NCBI GenBank assembly: GCA_942486035.1
Contig: CALNXK010000080.1
Span: 1,930,001-1,994,000 of the forward strand
Length of the DNA: 64,000 nt
From: Porites lobata
Taxonomy: Eukaryota > Cnidaria > Anthozoa > Scleractinia > Poritidae
Direction of reading: 5' to 3'
In this document: positions 44,901 to 54,928 of the stretch, one piece after another
Position numbering within the stretch: the first letter of the stretch is position 1
Layout of the letters: every line of letters begins with the position of its first letter
Program-made: the position numbers and the translations under genes
The notes under the pieces: generated by a model
Databases searched by the model: none
Told to the model about the DNA's origin: nothing
Seen by the model: the letters and a program-made list of their open reading frames with translations, nothing else

Positions 44901-45515
44901 CAACAGTGACGACAGTGACAACAGTGATGGTAGTGACAACAGTGACAACAGCTAGAACAGCGACAACAGCGACAACAGTGACAACAGTTACAACAGTAAA
45001 AACAGTGAAAACAGTGACAACAGCGACAACAGTGATAACAGCAACAACAGTGACAACATTGACAACATTGACAACAGTGAGAACAGCGACAACAGTAAAA
45101 ACAGTAACAACAGCGACAACAGTGACAACAGCGACAATAGTGACAACAGGTACAACAGTGACAGCAGCGGCAACAGTGACAACAGCTAAAACAGCGACCA
45201 CAGGGACATCAGCGACAACAGTGACAACAGCAACAACAGTGACAACACCGACAACAGCGAGAACAGTGACAACAGTGACATCAGCGACAACAGTGATAAC
45301 AGTAAAATTAGCGAAAACAGTGATAACAGTGACAACAGCGACAACAGTAAAAACAATGACAACAGTGTTGACAGTGACAACAGTGACAACACTGACAACA
45401 GCGACAACAGCCAGATTAGCGACAACAGTGTTAACAGTGACAACAGTGACAACATCCACAATAGTGACAATAGTGACAACAGCGACAATAGTGACAGTAG
45501 TGACAACAGTGACAA
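41975..45515 (+). repeat. Long 9-bp minisatellite (TGACAACAG)n, ~390 copies
   Basis: About 3.5 kb of near-continuous nonamers with substitutions mainly at the AGT/AGC/ACT position (CAACAGTGA, CAACAGCGA, CAACACTGA). Since 9 is a multiple of three, frames remain open for hundreds of codons on both strands (up to 670 codons on the minus strand, 42260-44272). They are valine/leucine- or threonine-rich without start context or domain, so they are not genes. Purine-skewed on the plus strand. Confidence 0.95.
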
Positions 45516-45844
45516 GAACAAGCTCCTGTAAACCATTTTGGAAGAACAGTTCCCAGTGCCGAGAAATACTGCTGTAATTAAAATAGGTAATAGCGTCATT
45601 TCATTGCTATGACAACCCCAATGGCATTGAACCTTAATCATAGCAAATTTTCATCTTTATCTGATACAACTGTAGCGGCAACTTTTCCAAATCTTTGTTT
45701 ATGGCGAGGTAGTTTATGCTCAAACTTGCGACGTATTGACCCTGAAAAACTGTATCGAGCCACCTTAAGCTGCTGAATAAGATTTTGTCCTTTCCAACTA
45801 CCCTTTTGAAGATTTATAAAGTGACAATTTTACCTATTTTAGAT

Positions 45845-46522
45845 TAAGGTTGTATTATAAGCGGATTTTGCTCAAGAAGAACTCTGATTTTTTAGAACAA
45901 TTAAAAAACAAAGCTATGAGGACTATCTTAATGCCAAACCAACTGACTTGTTCACAAACGATGAGAGACAAACTAGGACTTTTAACACTATCTAGTAGAC
46001 GAAGATTTGTCCGTCTTAAGCTAGTGTTCAAACTTGTTAACAATCAGCATTGTCCTACGTAAATTCATAATAATTATTATGTGACCTTGAGATCCGAATG
46101 CCGTGGTATGACCTTAAGAGATAGACAAGAAGTTCATCTGCCTAAAGTAAAATCCACTATTGGCCAGTCTACTTTTAAACTTACAGGAGCACAGAATTGG
46201 AATGAGTTACCCAATAAATCATGGACTGATGGCCTTACTTTAGGATATTTTAAAGGAAAAACATTTAAGTATTTGCAAGAACAAGACATAACACAGCATA
46301 AATATAGATTGTAGATTAATTCATTTTATTTATTTACTTTTTTTTAACATGCACCTTTTTTATTGTTTATATTAGTCTTTCTGCTTTTTTACTGTATACT
46401 CATTTTTTTAATCTTGAAAGATTTTATTACTGCACATACATGTGGGAATGTACCAGCTGTTTTTTTTATACTCTGCTGATCTATTTTTTGTAGTATAAAT
46501 AAAGTATTTATTACTATTATTA
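45845..46522 (+). pseudogene. LINE ORF2 C-terminal fragment with 3' tail
   Basis: The frame from 45850 reads DFLEQLKNKAMRTILM, then LGLLTLSSRRRFVRLKLVFK, matching the thumb/C-terminal region of LINE reverse transcriptases. A stop follows near 46060. The frame 46081-46314 continues with KSTIGQSTFKLTGAQNWNEL and FKGKTFKYL. The 3' UTR ends with AATAAAGTATTTATTACTATTATTAT. It is 5'-truncated and interrupted. Confidence 0.75.
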
Positions 46523-47766
46523 TAACATATTGTTCATGCACAAAAATGTTTTTACATTACCCGCTGTGAGTTTTACTGCAGGTTCTTACACCAAGGAGGA
46601 GGCAAATTTTCCTTAGGAAAATAATCTAATTTCACAGAAAATTAAGGTGTCTAGCGTAGACAAGGTTATTTTAAGGACTTTCAAGACTTCATCCTGGGAA
46701 AACTGTTTGTTTAACATATTTCCCCTTTTTTTCATTTACATGTGCAAACATGTTACTTTTGTCGTTTATTTTGTCACTTTAAACCTTATATATTAAGTCA
46801 GGTTTTTCCCATTGTCACTTGTGATTGTCTGAAAATTTGGGTGTGGCCGTAAAAGGTCAAAAATCGATGACTTTTTGTCAGTAGAAACGTCCCTTGAAAA
46901 AACACTCGTAAACAGTACTCTGTTGAAAAAAATGTTTGCCGTACCGTGCTAAGACAGTTTTTGGCGCACACGCCTGTTTATATTCGGCATGTTTTGCAAC
47001 CCGGTAAGTACAACTATTGCTCTTTCCGGGGCACAGGAAGAGGGCCAAAATACAAATGTAAGATTATTTCGGTGAAAGCTATTGACTATAGCATAGGCTG
47101 ATATGCTCCAAATGTTAAAGCAAGATATAGTGCATTCACCATTTCCCCAAAATATCATTCGGATCGCAACATTGTAGCTAACATATTCCTTAGCAGCTCC
47201 CCCATTCTTTACAACATTCAGCACATGCCAATTTGCCACGCGAACAAACTATGAGACTGAGTGGAGATTTGCTGAATTCTAGAGGCAACTTTCTCCGGCT
47301 GAATAACTCTAGTTAAGCCCTTATGGGACTGATTTTCGAAACTGGTTTTAGAAAATGAGAACAAAGTACACTCTAAATTTAGAATAGGGCACCTATTGTC
47401 TTCGTTAATCTAATTAAAAAGGGTAACACATGCAAAATCATCACACACCACATTACTCCAGTTTCGTAGCCGAAAATAATTCCTTTATAGTAGCGCTAAT
47501 GACAAAATAGCCTAATTGACTTGTTCAGGGCTTTGAATGGACTTAACTAAACAAATTTTAACAGACATTTTAGCTTAATTCTAAGTAAAATACGACATTA
47601 CTCCATGGATAGCGTTAAAATTAAACTAACTTTGCTAACTGACCTTTATGGGGCACTGTTTATATTAATGGAGTAATGTTGGGAAACAGTACTGTTGTTA
47701 AATTTATCCCCGTAGATAAATGCGACAAAAGCTGTCCATATTATTGCATGGTTCACATGTTTTTGC
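46523..47766. other. No gene recognised
   Basis: The minus frame 46949-47239 is open over 96 codons but has no ATG near its head and no domain. The rest is AT-rich with short frames. Confidence 0.35.
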
Positions 47767-48187
47767 CCATGATATGTGTTCCCCTGCACACATATCCCTA
47801 ATGAAATGTGTTTTCCCTACCTAGGAATAATTCCTAGTGATATGTGTTCCTGTACCCAGGATACAGATATCACTGGTGATATTCCCCTAGCTGGGAAACA
47901 CATTCCACGAGTGATATAATTATGCATGACACATATTAATTATGCATAATACATATTAAAGGGACGTCACAGTGATATGTGTCTCTCTATGATATGATGT
48001 GTTGCCCTGCACACATATCCCTAGTGAAATGTGTTTTCCCTACCTGGGAACAATTCCCAGTGATATGTTTTCCTCTGCCTGCGTAACACACACCACTAGT
48101 GATATTATATGTGACAAGCGAAGAAACACATTCTACTAGTGATATGGGTTCCCTTACCTGGGAAAAACATATCCCTAGTGATACGTG
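47767..48187. repeat. Palindromic ATATGTGTT/AACACATAT minisatellite
   Basis: Same family as 31798-32562: ATATGTGTTCCCCTGCACAC, CTAGTGATATGTGTT and GGGAAACACATTCC words on both strands. It is interrupted on its right side by a LINE end. Confidence 0.75.
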
Positions 48188-48604
48188 TAGACAAGACAAA
48201 ACAAGACAAGACAATGCTTTATTTGGAGTCTTATACAGTCCTATATACATCGACTTTATCCAAATAATTTAAAATCATAATACACATTGCACACTAGTGG
48301 AACTATAATCAATGTTAAGCTAAAGAACTAGTGATCTTCTTCTGTCATAGCAGTTGAATATGTATTTTGCAATTTTAACTTTTGCACTGGTTTGTTCTTG
48401 CTCGGAGGGTTTATTAACAACAGAAAAACATCATCTGGTGCCATTCTGTTTACCGATATTCTGTATTCTTTGTTTAAGTATTCAAATAAAGTACTTCTTT
48501 TTTCTTGATATGCAAGGCACCGAGTTAAAAAGTGTATTTCATCTTCTACATCTTTTTTACATATAATATGTAAAAATTGTTAACATTTACATATATGTAA
48601 AAAT
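48188..48604 (-). pseudogene. LINE 3' end inserted in the palindromic array
   Basis: The minus strand reads KDVEDEIHFLTRCLAYQEKR then TLFEYLNKEYRI, the H....C half of the LINE zinc knuckle and following helix. A UTR follows with AATAAAG and a (TCTTG/TTTTG)n tail at 48190-48213. The tail resembles the one at 5050-5073. It is truncated, and palindromic minisatellite flanks it on both sides. Confidence 0.7.
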
Positions 48605-49050
48605 TGTGTATTGTGTATATCCCCAGTGGAATGTATTTTTCCCACTGCGGAAGGTAGGGAAACATATATTACATTTTACTGTGAGGTGTGTTCCCCCAAA
48701 CACATATCCCTACTGAAATGTGTTTCCCTACACGGAAACACATATAACTAGTGATATGTGTTTCTTTCCCTGGTAGGGGAACATATATCACTATGGATAT
48801 GTGTTGCCCAGGTAGGGCAACTTTTATAACTAGGGATAGTGTTTCCCAGGTAGGGAACACATAATCACTAGTGATATGGGTTCCCAGGTATAGGACACAT
48901 ATCACTAGTGGAATTTCTATTCGCGGTAGAGCAACACCCATTGGTGACTAGGAATTGTTCTTATGTAGAGAAAACGCATATACTACGGGGGAACACATAT
49001 AACTGTGACATCACAGTGACATGTGTTCGCCCGTGATATGCGTTCTCCCG
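48605..49050. repeat. Palindromic ATATGTGTT/AACACATAT minisatellite, right part
   Basis: Continuation of 47767-48187 on the other side of the LINE: GGAACATATATCACTATGGA, CACATAATCACTAGTGATAT and similar. Confidence 0.75.
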
Positions 49051-49685
49051 AACTGACACCCTGGCTCAGGCTTTGTTGTCCTTGTTTGTCTATCATTACT
49101 TTTAACAATGAACAAGAAACAATGGGCTTACCCTTGTTAATCAGCAAGAAATTAAATAAATTGAAAGATATTTTGCGCCTTTTTGCTAATTTCTAGTATT
49201 CTGGAGTAATTTTCATAGTGGGTTTCTATCACACAAGGGTCATTTGTTAGAGAGGGCATCTAATACAAGGTTACATGTAACATTGTGGAGGGGGGGATTT
49301 ATAAGCTAAGAGAGAGAGTGGGCATCCATTACATCATTTACAGTGAGGGAGCACCCCCGTGCCCGCCTCCCATACAGCTGAAATATAGCTGGAAAATTAG
49401 TACCCCTTACTTTTTCAAGGCTTAAATTCCCATAGCTATGATGGATGTTGCACTAGTCATTAATCTGTAGATCTAGACTGTACCCTAAGAGACTGGCATG
49501 TTGTGGTGATCAGGGAAGGATGGTGTAAATAGCGGAAGGGCAAATGATTTTTCAGCGGTAAAAGAGGAGAGCAGGAAAGCACATGAATTCATACTTGCAT
49601 ATCAGGGAGGTGTCCCTCACAGATGATCAATATAACTGTAACAGAATTGTGAAACTTTGAACAAAGTAAAATGTACAGCACTTAC
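49051..49685. other. No gene recognised; flank of exon copy E at its right end
   Basis: The last ~90 bp (CATATCAGGGAGGT, ATGATCAATATAACTGTAAC) match the downstream flanks of exon copies B, C and D. The rest is unrecognised. Confidence 0.4.
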
Positions 49686-49752
49686 AGTGTTGAAGATAAT
49701 CTCTAACCAAATCCAGGCTGCTGAAGTCTTGATCGATTCGGGAGCATCTGAT
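49686..49752 (-). CDS. Candidate exon copy E (distant fifth copy)
   Basis: A 67-nt minus-strand exon with acceptor CTTTCCAG and donor GTAAGTGCTG. The frame begins IRCSRIDQDF and ends LDLVRDYLQH. Compared with copy C I see seven codon differences, four of them silent and two of the others conservative (Leu to Ile, Tyr to His). The intron flanks are recognisably shared with the array 18 kb to the left. Domain unknown. Confidence 0.55.
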
Positions 49753-49899
49753 CTGGAAAGAAAAGTTTATAAAAATGTAGTTCAGCTCATAAATTTACTG
49801 ATCATTAATTTACTAAAGTAATAATACTTGGCAGTTTAACAAACCAAATTCAAGTATACCATATTTGCATGATTAATTAATTAGCAGCCACATTTGAAA

Positions 49900-50587
49900 A
49901 AGCACCTTGCAACCCCCCCTCCTCCCCCCACCAATCCAATTGCTGTAGAAACTGGAAACTAAGAAAATTCTAACTACAAATCCTTTGGCCTGCACAACAG
50001 TCAGGCATTACTTTTTCATGTTTTTCAGGCCAGAGGAGGCAAGCATTTGCCTTTTCTGGTCTCAAAAACATGAAAAAATAATGCCCGCTCCAACATACCA
50101 AAGCCAAAATGTAAAGTTCACTAAAATGACTCCAAAGGTAACGCAGTCCCTTATCTGAAAATGCCCCCCTCCCCAAAACCAAAAACCAACCAAGATTTTG
50201 AAAATGATTCCCCACCATTGTCCCTTCATCCTAACTCCAACAGCATAAAAGCGAACCATAGCCTGTGAATACAGCCATCCTAATTGCTCCTTGTTGCTAT
50301 GGAAATTTCATGGAAGAGACATTCGTGCCACAATAACAGAAATGTCACGTTGATAATGTAAATAAATATTTACATAATTTCAATTAAAGTATGGTAGTCA
50401 TGTTTGATTTTGTGTCTCCTGGCCTATCATAATCGTAAAGTTTTCAGTTCTTCTGCAAACATGCAGCAAATGCTTTCTCTGAAGAAGAATACAATCAAGT
50501 ATAGACTGTTTTGCAGTAGATTCTTCACATTTACCTTTGACCTTCGTCTTTTGTCCGTCATTCTTAAACAATAGCTAAAAGAGTGTA
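49900..50587. other. No gene recognised
   Basis: The reverse-complementary words GGCCTGCACAACAGTCAGGC..., TTTTTCATGTTTTTCAGGCC / GAGACCAGAAAAGGCAAA occur near 49990-50090 and suggest a short inverted repeat. Nothing else was recognised. Confidence 0.3.
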
Positions 50588-51070
50588 CAGTTGAATCCCT
50601 ATAACTCAAACGCTCGCTAACTCCAATCTCACACTAATTCGAACCAAATTCAATTTTCTCATGGATTTCTTATGTAAATTTACTGTAATTTTACCCTTGA
50701 TAACTCGAGCCCTTAATAAGTTGAGCCTCCAGCTAAGTTGAAGTAATTTTTGTTTCCCTACAGATTATTACTACATAATTTTACCCTTGATAACTTGAAC
50801 CATGTTTCAAACAGGTGACAGCTTGAAAAAAAACAGTGTACAACTGAACTGAACTGAAGTCTGAAGCACTGAATTTATTTCAAAACAACCATGTTAATTC
50901 CTTGTATTTACTTTTTTGTCACTCCAGTTCATATTCTATTCATGTGAAAGTGTGCATGATACTTGCATTCCCTCCCCACTTTTCTGCTGACTTGCTTTTA
51001 ACTCCCGATAACTCAACCTTTTTTCGATTTCCCTACACTGTAGAAGGTTTGAGTAGTCGGGGGTCAACTG
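50588..51070. mobile_element. Tigger/pogo-like MITE
   Basis: The left end CAGTTGAATCCCTATAACTC and the right end (complement CAGTTGACCCCCGACTACTC) are flanked by TA on both sides (50586-50587 and 51071-51072). The interior carries ATAACTCGAGCCC and ATAACTTGAACCATG. There is no transposase. Length 483 bp. Confidence 0.75.
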
Positions 51071-51206
51071 TATTTAATTTACTACATCGACCAATCAGAG
51101 CTCCTGACCAGATTCCAGACAGATCTTAAGAAGCCCTTAGACAAATATTTCTGTTTAGAATAATACTGTCAACCTAGAACAGTTTAATACTACTGGAAAA
51201 AAGCTA

Positions 51207-51354
51207 TCGGCCAATCTTCAAAATACCTGGCCACTTCTTTGCAGATCATTGAATAACAAAACTGTCTATTGTGTTATACCTCGTTCTTTAAAGCGTTCCG
51301 ACAAAGGTAAATGATGTGGCCGGGTATTCTGAAGTTGCAGCTATCATATTAATA
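51207..51354. mobile_element. Short MITE-like inverted repeat
   Basis: AATACCTGGCCACTTC on the left is mirrored by GATGTGGCCGGGTATT on the right, with weaker pairing outward to GCTATC/GATAGC. About 148 bp, non-coding. Confidence 0.5.
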
Positions 51355-52099
51355 TGATCTTTAGACTACCGTCAGGATAAATAATATGCTAAATGCACCG
51401 CACGTGTAACAAGCACAGAATTATTACACGTGCAATGTGAAATGCGGTTGAAGTAAAATGCATGAGGATTAAAGCAAGTTCCTATCAAAACGGCAGTTAG
51501 AAAAGAAACAAAAAAAGATAACACAGACCTCTTGAATTAAACTATTTTCTCTTAAAACATGCAAAACAAGGCTACAAACCTTTAAGTCCAAAAATACAAA
51601 AACATCGGTGAAGGGAACGGCGTCGCGCCATCTTTGAATTTTATGTTTGTTCCCAGTAGCCGAAATAATCACGCGGTCGCCAATTGTTGCCGGCTACTTG
51701 GTCGAGTCGGGATTTTTTGGGCTTTTTGAGTGATAGCCGGAAAACCTTGGAAAACCCAAGGAAAGACAGCCAACCTAGCCCTAAACCCAGCCTACGCTTG
51801 GGTGAGACACGCAAGAGGTTAGAACTAATTAATTTTTGTTTTTCTTCTCTTTCCTTCCCCACGCGTGTTTCGCGCTCTCGCGCCCTAAAACTCCCGAAGC
51901 GCCTGACCGTCACTCAAGATGACAGCCTTCATTCATGGTTATTTTAAGACAAACTTTACCTTTTAAATATAAAACATGTCCATCACCTGGAGTGTTTGTT
52001 CTCAATGTCTATCTGCAAGTAGTCTCCCTCGCAGCAATTTTTGTCTCCTGAATGGAGGTTGGACAAGGGTTTGTTAATAATTAGCCAAACAATATCATA

Positions 52100-52583
52100 C
52101 AGTCGAACCCAGCTATTTCGAACTCGGTTAATTCGAAGTCCCCGCTATTTCGAACTCATCGTTCTTTCCCTACACCTAAAATCAACCCCGTTATATCGAA
52201 CTTGTCAAAAACAGAGTACGTACATAAGAGCACAGCTGGAAACGTATTGCATTTTATTTGAGCTCGTGTCGCGTAATTAATGACTTAACAATGCTTGACT
52301 CACTTGCAGTGTCCCGCTAAGAAATTCCAGCTGGGTTGTTCAATTACAAAACAAAACGCACTGTTCTTCTGGCTGAAATACTCATGTATGAACTCTGCTC
52401 TCTATTCTGATCATTCGACATTGTAATTAGTAATGTTCTGAAATTTTTTGGTGATTACAAACGTATTTTATTAAAAAATGATTCATTGTTACGAATTTTA
52501 CGCTTTCCCGGTTATTTCGAAACCCCGCTATTTCGAACTTTTTTCCATTTCCCTTGGGACTTCGAAATAGCGGGGTTCAACTG
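52100..52583. mobile_element. Tigger/pogo-like MITE
   Basis: The left end CAGTCGAACCCAGCTATTTC and right end (complement CAGTTGAACCCCGCTATTTC) are inverted repeats. TA precedes the left end, while CA follows the right end, where the target TA has probably mutated. 484 bp, no coding content. Confidence 0.75.
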
Positions 52584-53154
52584 CATTTTTATTTTGTAGT
52601 GCCTCATAATATACTGCAGTCTTTATTTCATGTGGTTGGATAACGTATTAAAATCGTGATTAACTTATCTCTGCGATTTAGTGTGTTAAACCCCCGCAGA
52701 GTACATCGTTTTTTTAGAGATAGTTCATATTTTGAAAACTGTCGCGCCGTTGTGAACAGTGGTCAGTCACTTTTTAAGTGCTAAGGTGTCCCCTGAATGG
52801 AGGTTAGACCTGGGTGTCGGGACCTTGAAAAAGTGTCCCCTTCCCCTGAATAGAGGTGTCCCTTCAAAAGAGGTAACAAATACAAAGATTATGTGAACAT
52901 TTTTTGTGTCCCTTGGATAGAAGTGTCCCAAAGGAGAAGTTCCACTGTATCGATTAAATCGAACAATCGGAGCCCGGCATTGGCAAGACTCGAGAGAGAG
53001 GGCGTACTGGCCGAGAAAGAAGCTACAAAGAGGTGCTTCCCCTTTTCCGTCTTCTCTCTTGCGCGCGCTTGCCTCGTTTCCTCGCCCGCATGACTATCTT
53101 GCATTGGGGGGCTGCGAGCAGAATAAATTGACCCCCGGCGGTACTCCCTTACAT

Positions 53155-53510
53155 AGCCAACAACAACATAAGCTTTATTTGCATGATTATAATTATGTAG
53201 TTACAGTATTGCAAAAATTTTAACATAAAAAAAAAACAAACAAACAAATTATAGCAATGATAATGCAATGTAATGATTACTATAGTCAATCAAGTGTCAT
53301 CAGCATGATTTGATACCAAATTATTACGTAAATCATTACATAATGAGACAAATTTCCTGACTCAAAATGTGAATTTACGGAAAAATTCTGTGAATTCATC
53401 AATTTAATTATTAATTCTGTGTAAGATAGCTGATTAAAGTCGACAAAATTTTGTTGGATTTGATTGTAGAATTTCTCCTTTGGGATTGAGTATTTTGGAC
53501 AATGGTTTTT
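53155..53510 (-). pseudogene. LINE 3' end, same family as 1.7-2.1 kb
   Basis: The minus strand matches the LINE end at 1801-2136: CCAAAATACTCAATCCCAA, CAAAATTTTGTCGACTTTAA and AATAAAGCTTATGTTGTTGT. Frames are broken. It lies inside a GGCGGTACTCCCTTACATAG repeat, which it interrupts at 53155. Confidence 0.8.
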
Positions 53511-53806
53511 GAACTCTGTCTGTCCTTAACTCAAAAGGGTATATAATTTCGTGTGAGTCTGTCAACAGGATATTGCCTGCACGATTGATTTGACTTGCTA
53601 GATGAATTTTGTATGAACTCCAAGTATACCAAAGCGCCCACCAAAGCATATGAACGTGAATGTACTCTGGCGTGCATTTTTTCCTTTGTCCTATACAGGG
53701 TAACAAAATGTTTCAGACCCTTAGCGACTCACCTATACCTAAATATTTGGTCGAGAATTGGCCCCGTCATAGTACGCTTTTGATGATTGATCACTGTGCT
53801 ACTTGG

Positions 53807-54270
53807 CAGTGCCGTAGCCAGACCAAACGGCCAACCGAGGCAGGGGGGAGTTGCTAGGGGGGTTCGGGGGCATGCCCCCCGAGAAATTTTGAACTTAAGT
53901 CTCTCGGAAATGCGATTTGCAGCGTTTTCTGGGCCTTTCGGTAACTTTTTTTCGAGTTAATTTAAGTGGAATTTAAAAAGCAATAATCAGAAACAAGCTA
54001 CATAATCTGGGTGACCGTTAACCTCGCCAATGGTTTTGATCAGTATTTGTTCAAAAAAAAAATTTGAGTTAACGTACGTAGCCCCTTGAGATCGATGATA
54101 TGGTAATTTTTTCATAGTATATTGACTGAATTGCTGAATTCTTTGTAATATCATGATGCGTTAAAAATATCCGATGATCGCTTATGTAAAATAAAAATGA
54201 TCGGCGAAATTCGTCAAAATTTTACCGAGGCGAGTGCCTCGGTTGGCCTCATACTAGCTACGGCGGTGCT
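53807..54270. mobile_element. MITE with CAGTGCCGTAGCC ends
   Basis: The left CAGTGCCGTAGCCAGACC and right (complement AGCACCGCCGTAGCTAGTA) termini are imperfect inverted repeats. The left side has a CCCCCC-rich inner segment (GGGGGCATGCCCCCC). The total is about 464 bp, located 320 bp upstream of the transporter start codon. Confidence 0.6.
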
Positions 54271-54589
54271 TGGGCTCTACCCATACGATCAGAAAGCTCC
54301 TTTACAGTGGTAGACGGGACTTTCTCAGCTATTTCTTTAATGCTCCCAGATAAAAGTGGCGTTGATGAAACCTGAATCAGATTAACCCCTGAAAGCATAT
54401 CCTTAACCTTTCCTTGTTTTATGGTGGCTTACAGTTGTTGACAAAGGACTTATCGGCGTAAAACAAAGGGAACAAGAGACGGGCAGTTGAATTGGGGGTT
54501 TTTCTTGTCCTTTGTCACGAAATCGCTCCTCGTAGTCACTAACACATCTCTAACAATATTGTTAACGTATCAGAGAACTGACTGACAAG
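54271..54589 (+). promoter_or_regulatory. Presumed 5' UTR/promoter region of the SLC5-type gene
   Basis: The region between a MITE and the start codon has no clear TATA box at a defined spacing. The sequence just before ATG is ACTGACAAG, giving a purine at -3 and G at +4, a favourable initiation context. The transcription start cannot be placed from sequence alone. Confidence 0.35.
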
Positions 54590-54928
54590 ATGGAGAAAGA
54601 TAGCTTTGGCGTAGTGGATTACGTAGTCTTCTCTATAATGCTGTTGATTTCAGCACTGATCGGAGTATGGCAAGCTTGTGTTGGAGGAAAACAGAATACT
54701 ACTGCTGAATATCTCTTGGCGGACCGGCGGATGAACTTCTTGCCGGTATCAATTTCAGTACTGGTCTCTTATCTTTCTGCGATTTCACTTCTTGGCCTGC
54801 CCGCGGAAATATTCTTTTATGGGACGCAGTTTTACCTCACGTTAATTGGAATGGTTTTGACTTGTTGCGTGGCAAACGCTGTATTCTTACCGATGTTTCG
54901 TCGTATAAGGATAACTTGCATAAATGAG
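54590..54928 (+). CDS. SLC5-type gene exon 1 (start codon, residues 1-113)
   Basis: ATG in good context, open for 113 codons to GAG|GTAAGG (phase 0). It encodes a first membrane span (DYVVFSIMLLISALIGVW), the ADRRMNFLPVSISVLVSYLS segment of span two, and span three (FYLTLIGMVLTCCVANAVFL). Without splicing the frame would end at 54970. Confidence 0.93.

Noticed and set aside
51469..51672. Possible first exon for the minus-strand exon family (ATG at about 51624, donor GTTTGT)
   Set aside because: The ATG frame (MARRRS...) reaches the donor in phase 1, which does not fit the phase-0 entry of exon E. The frame that would fit has no ATG.
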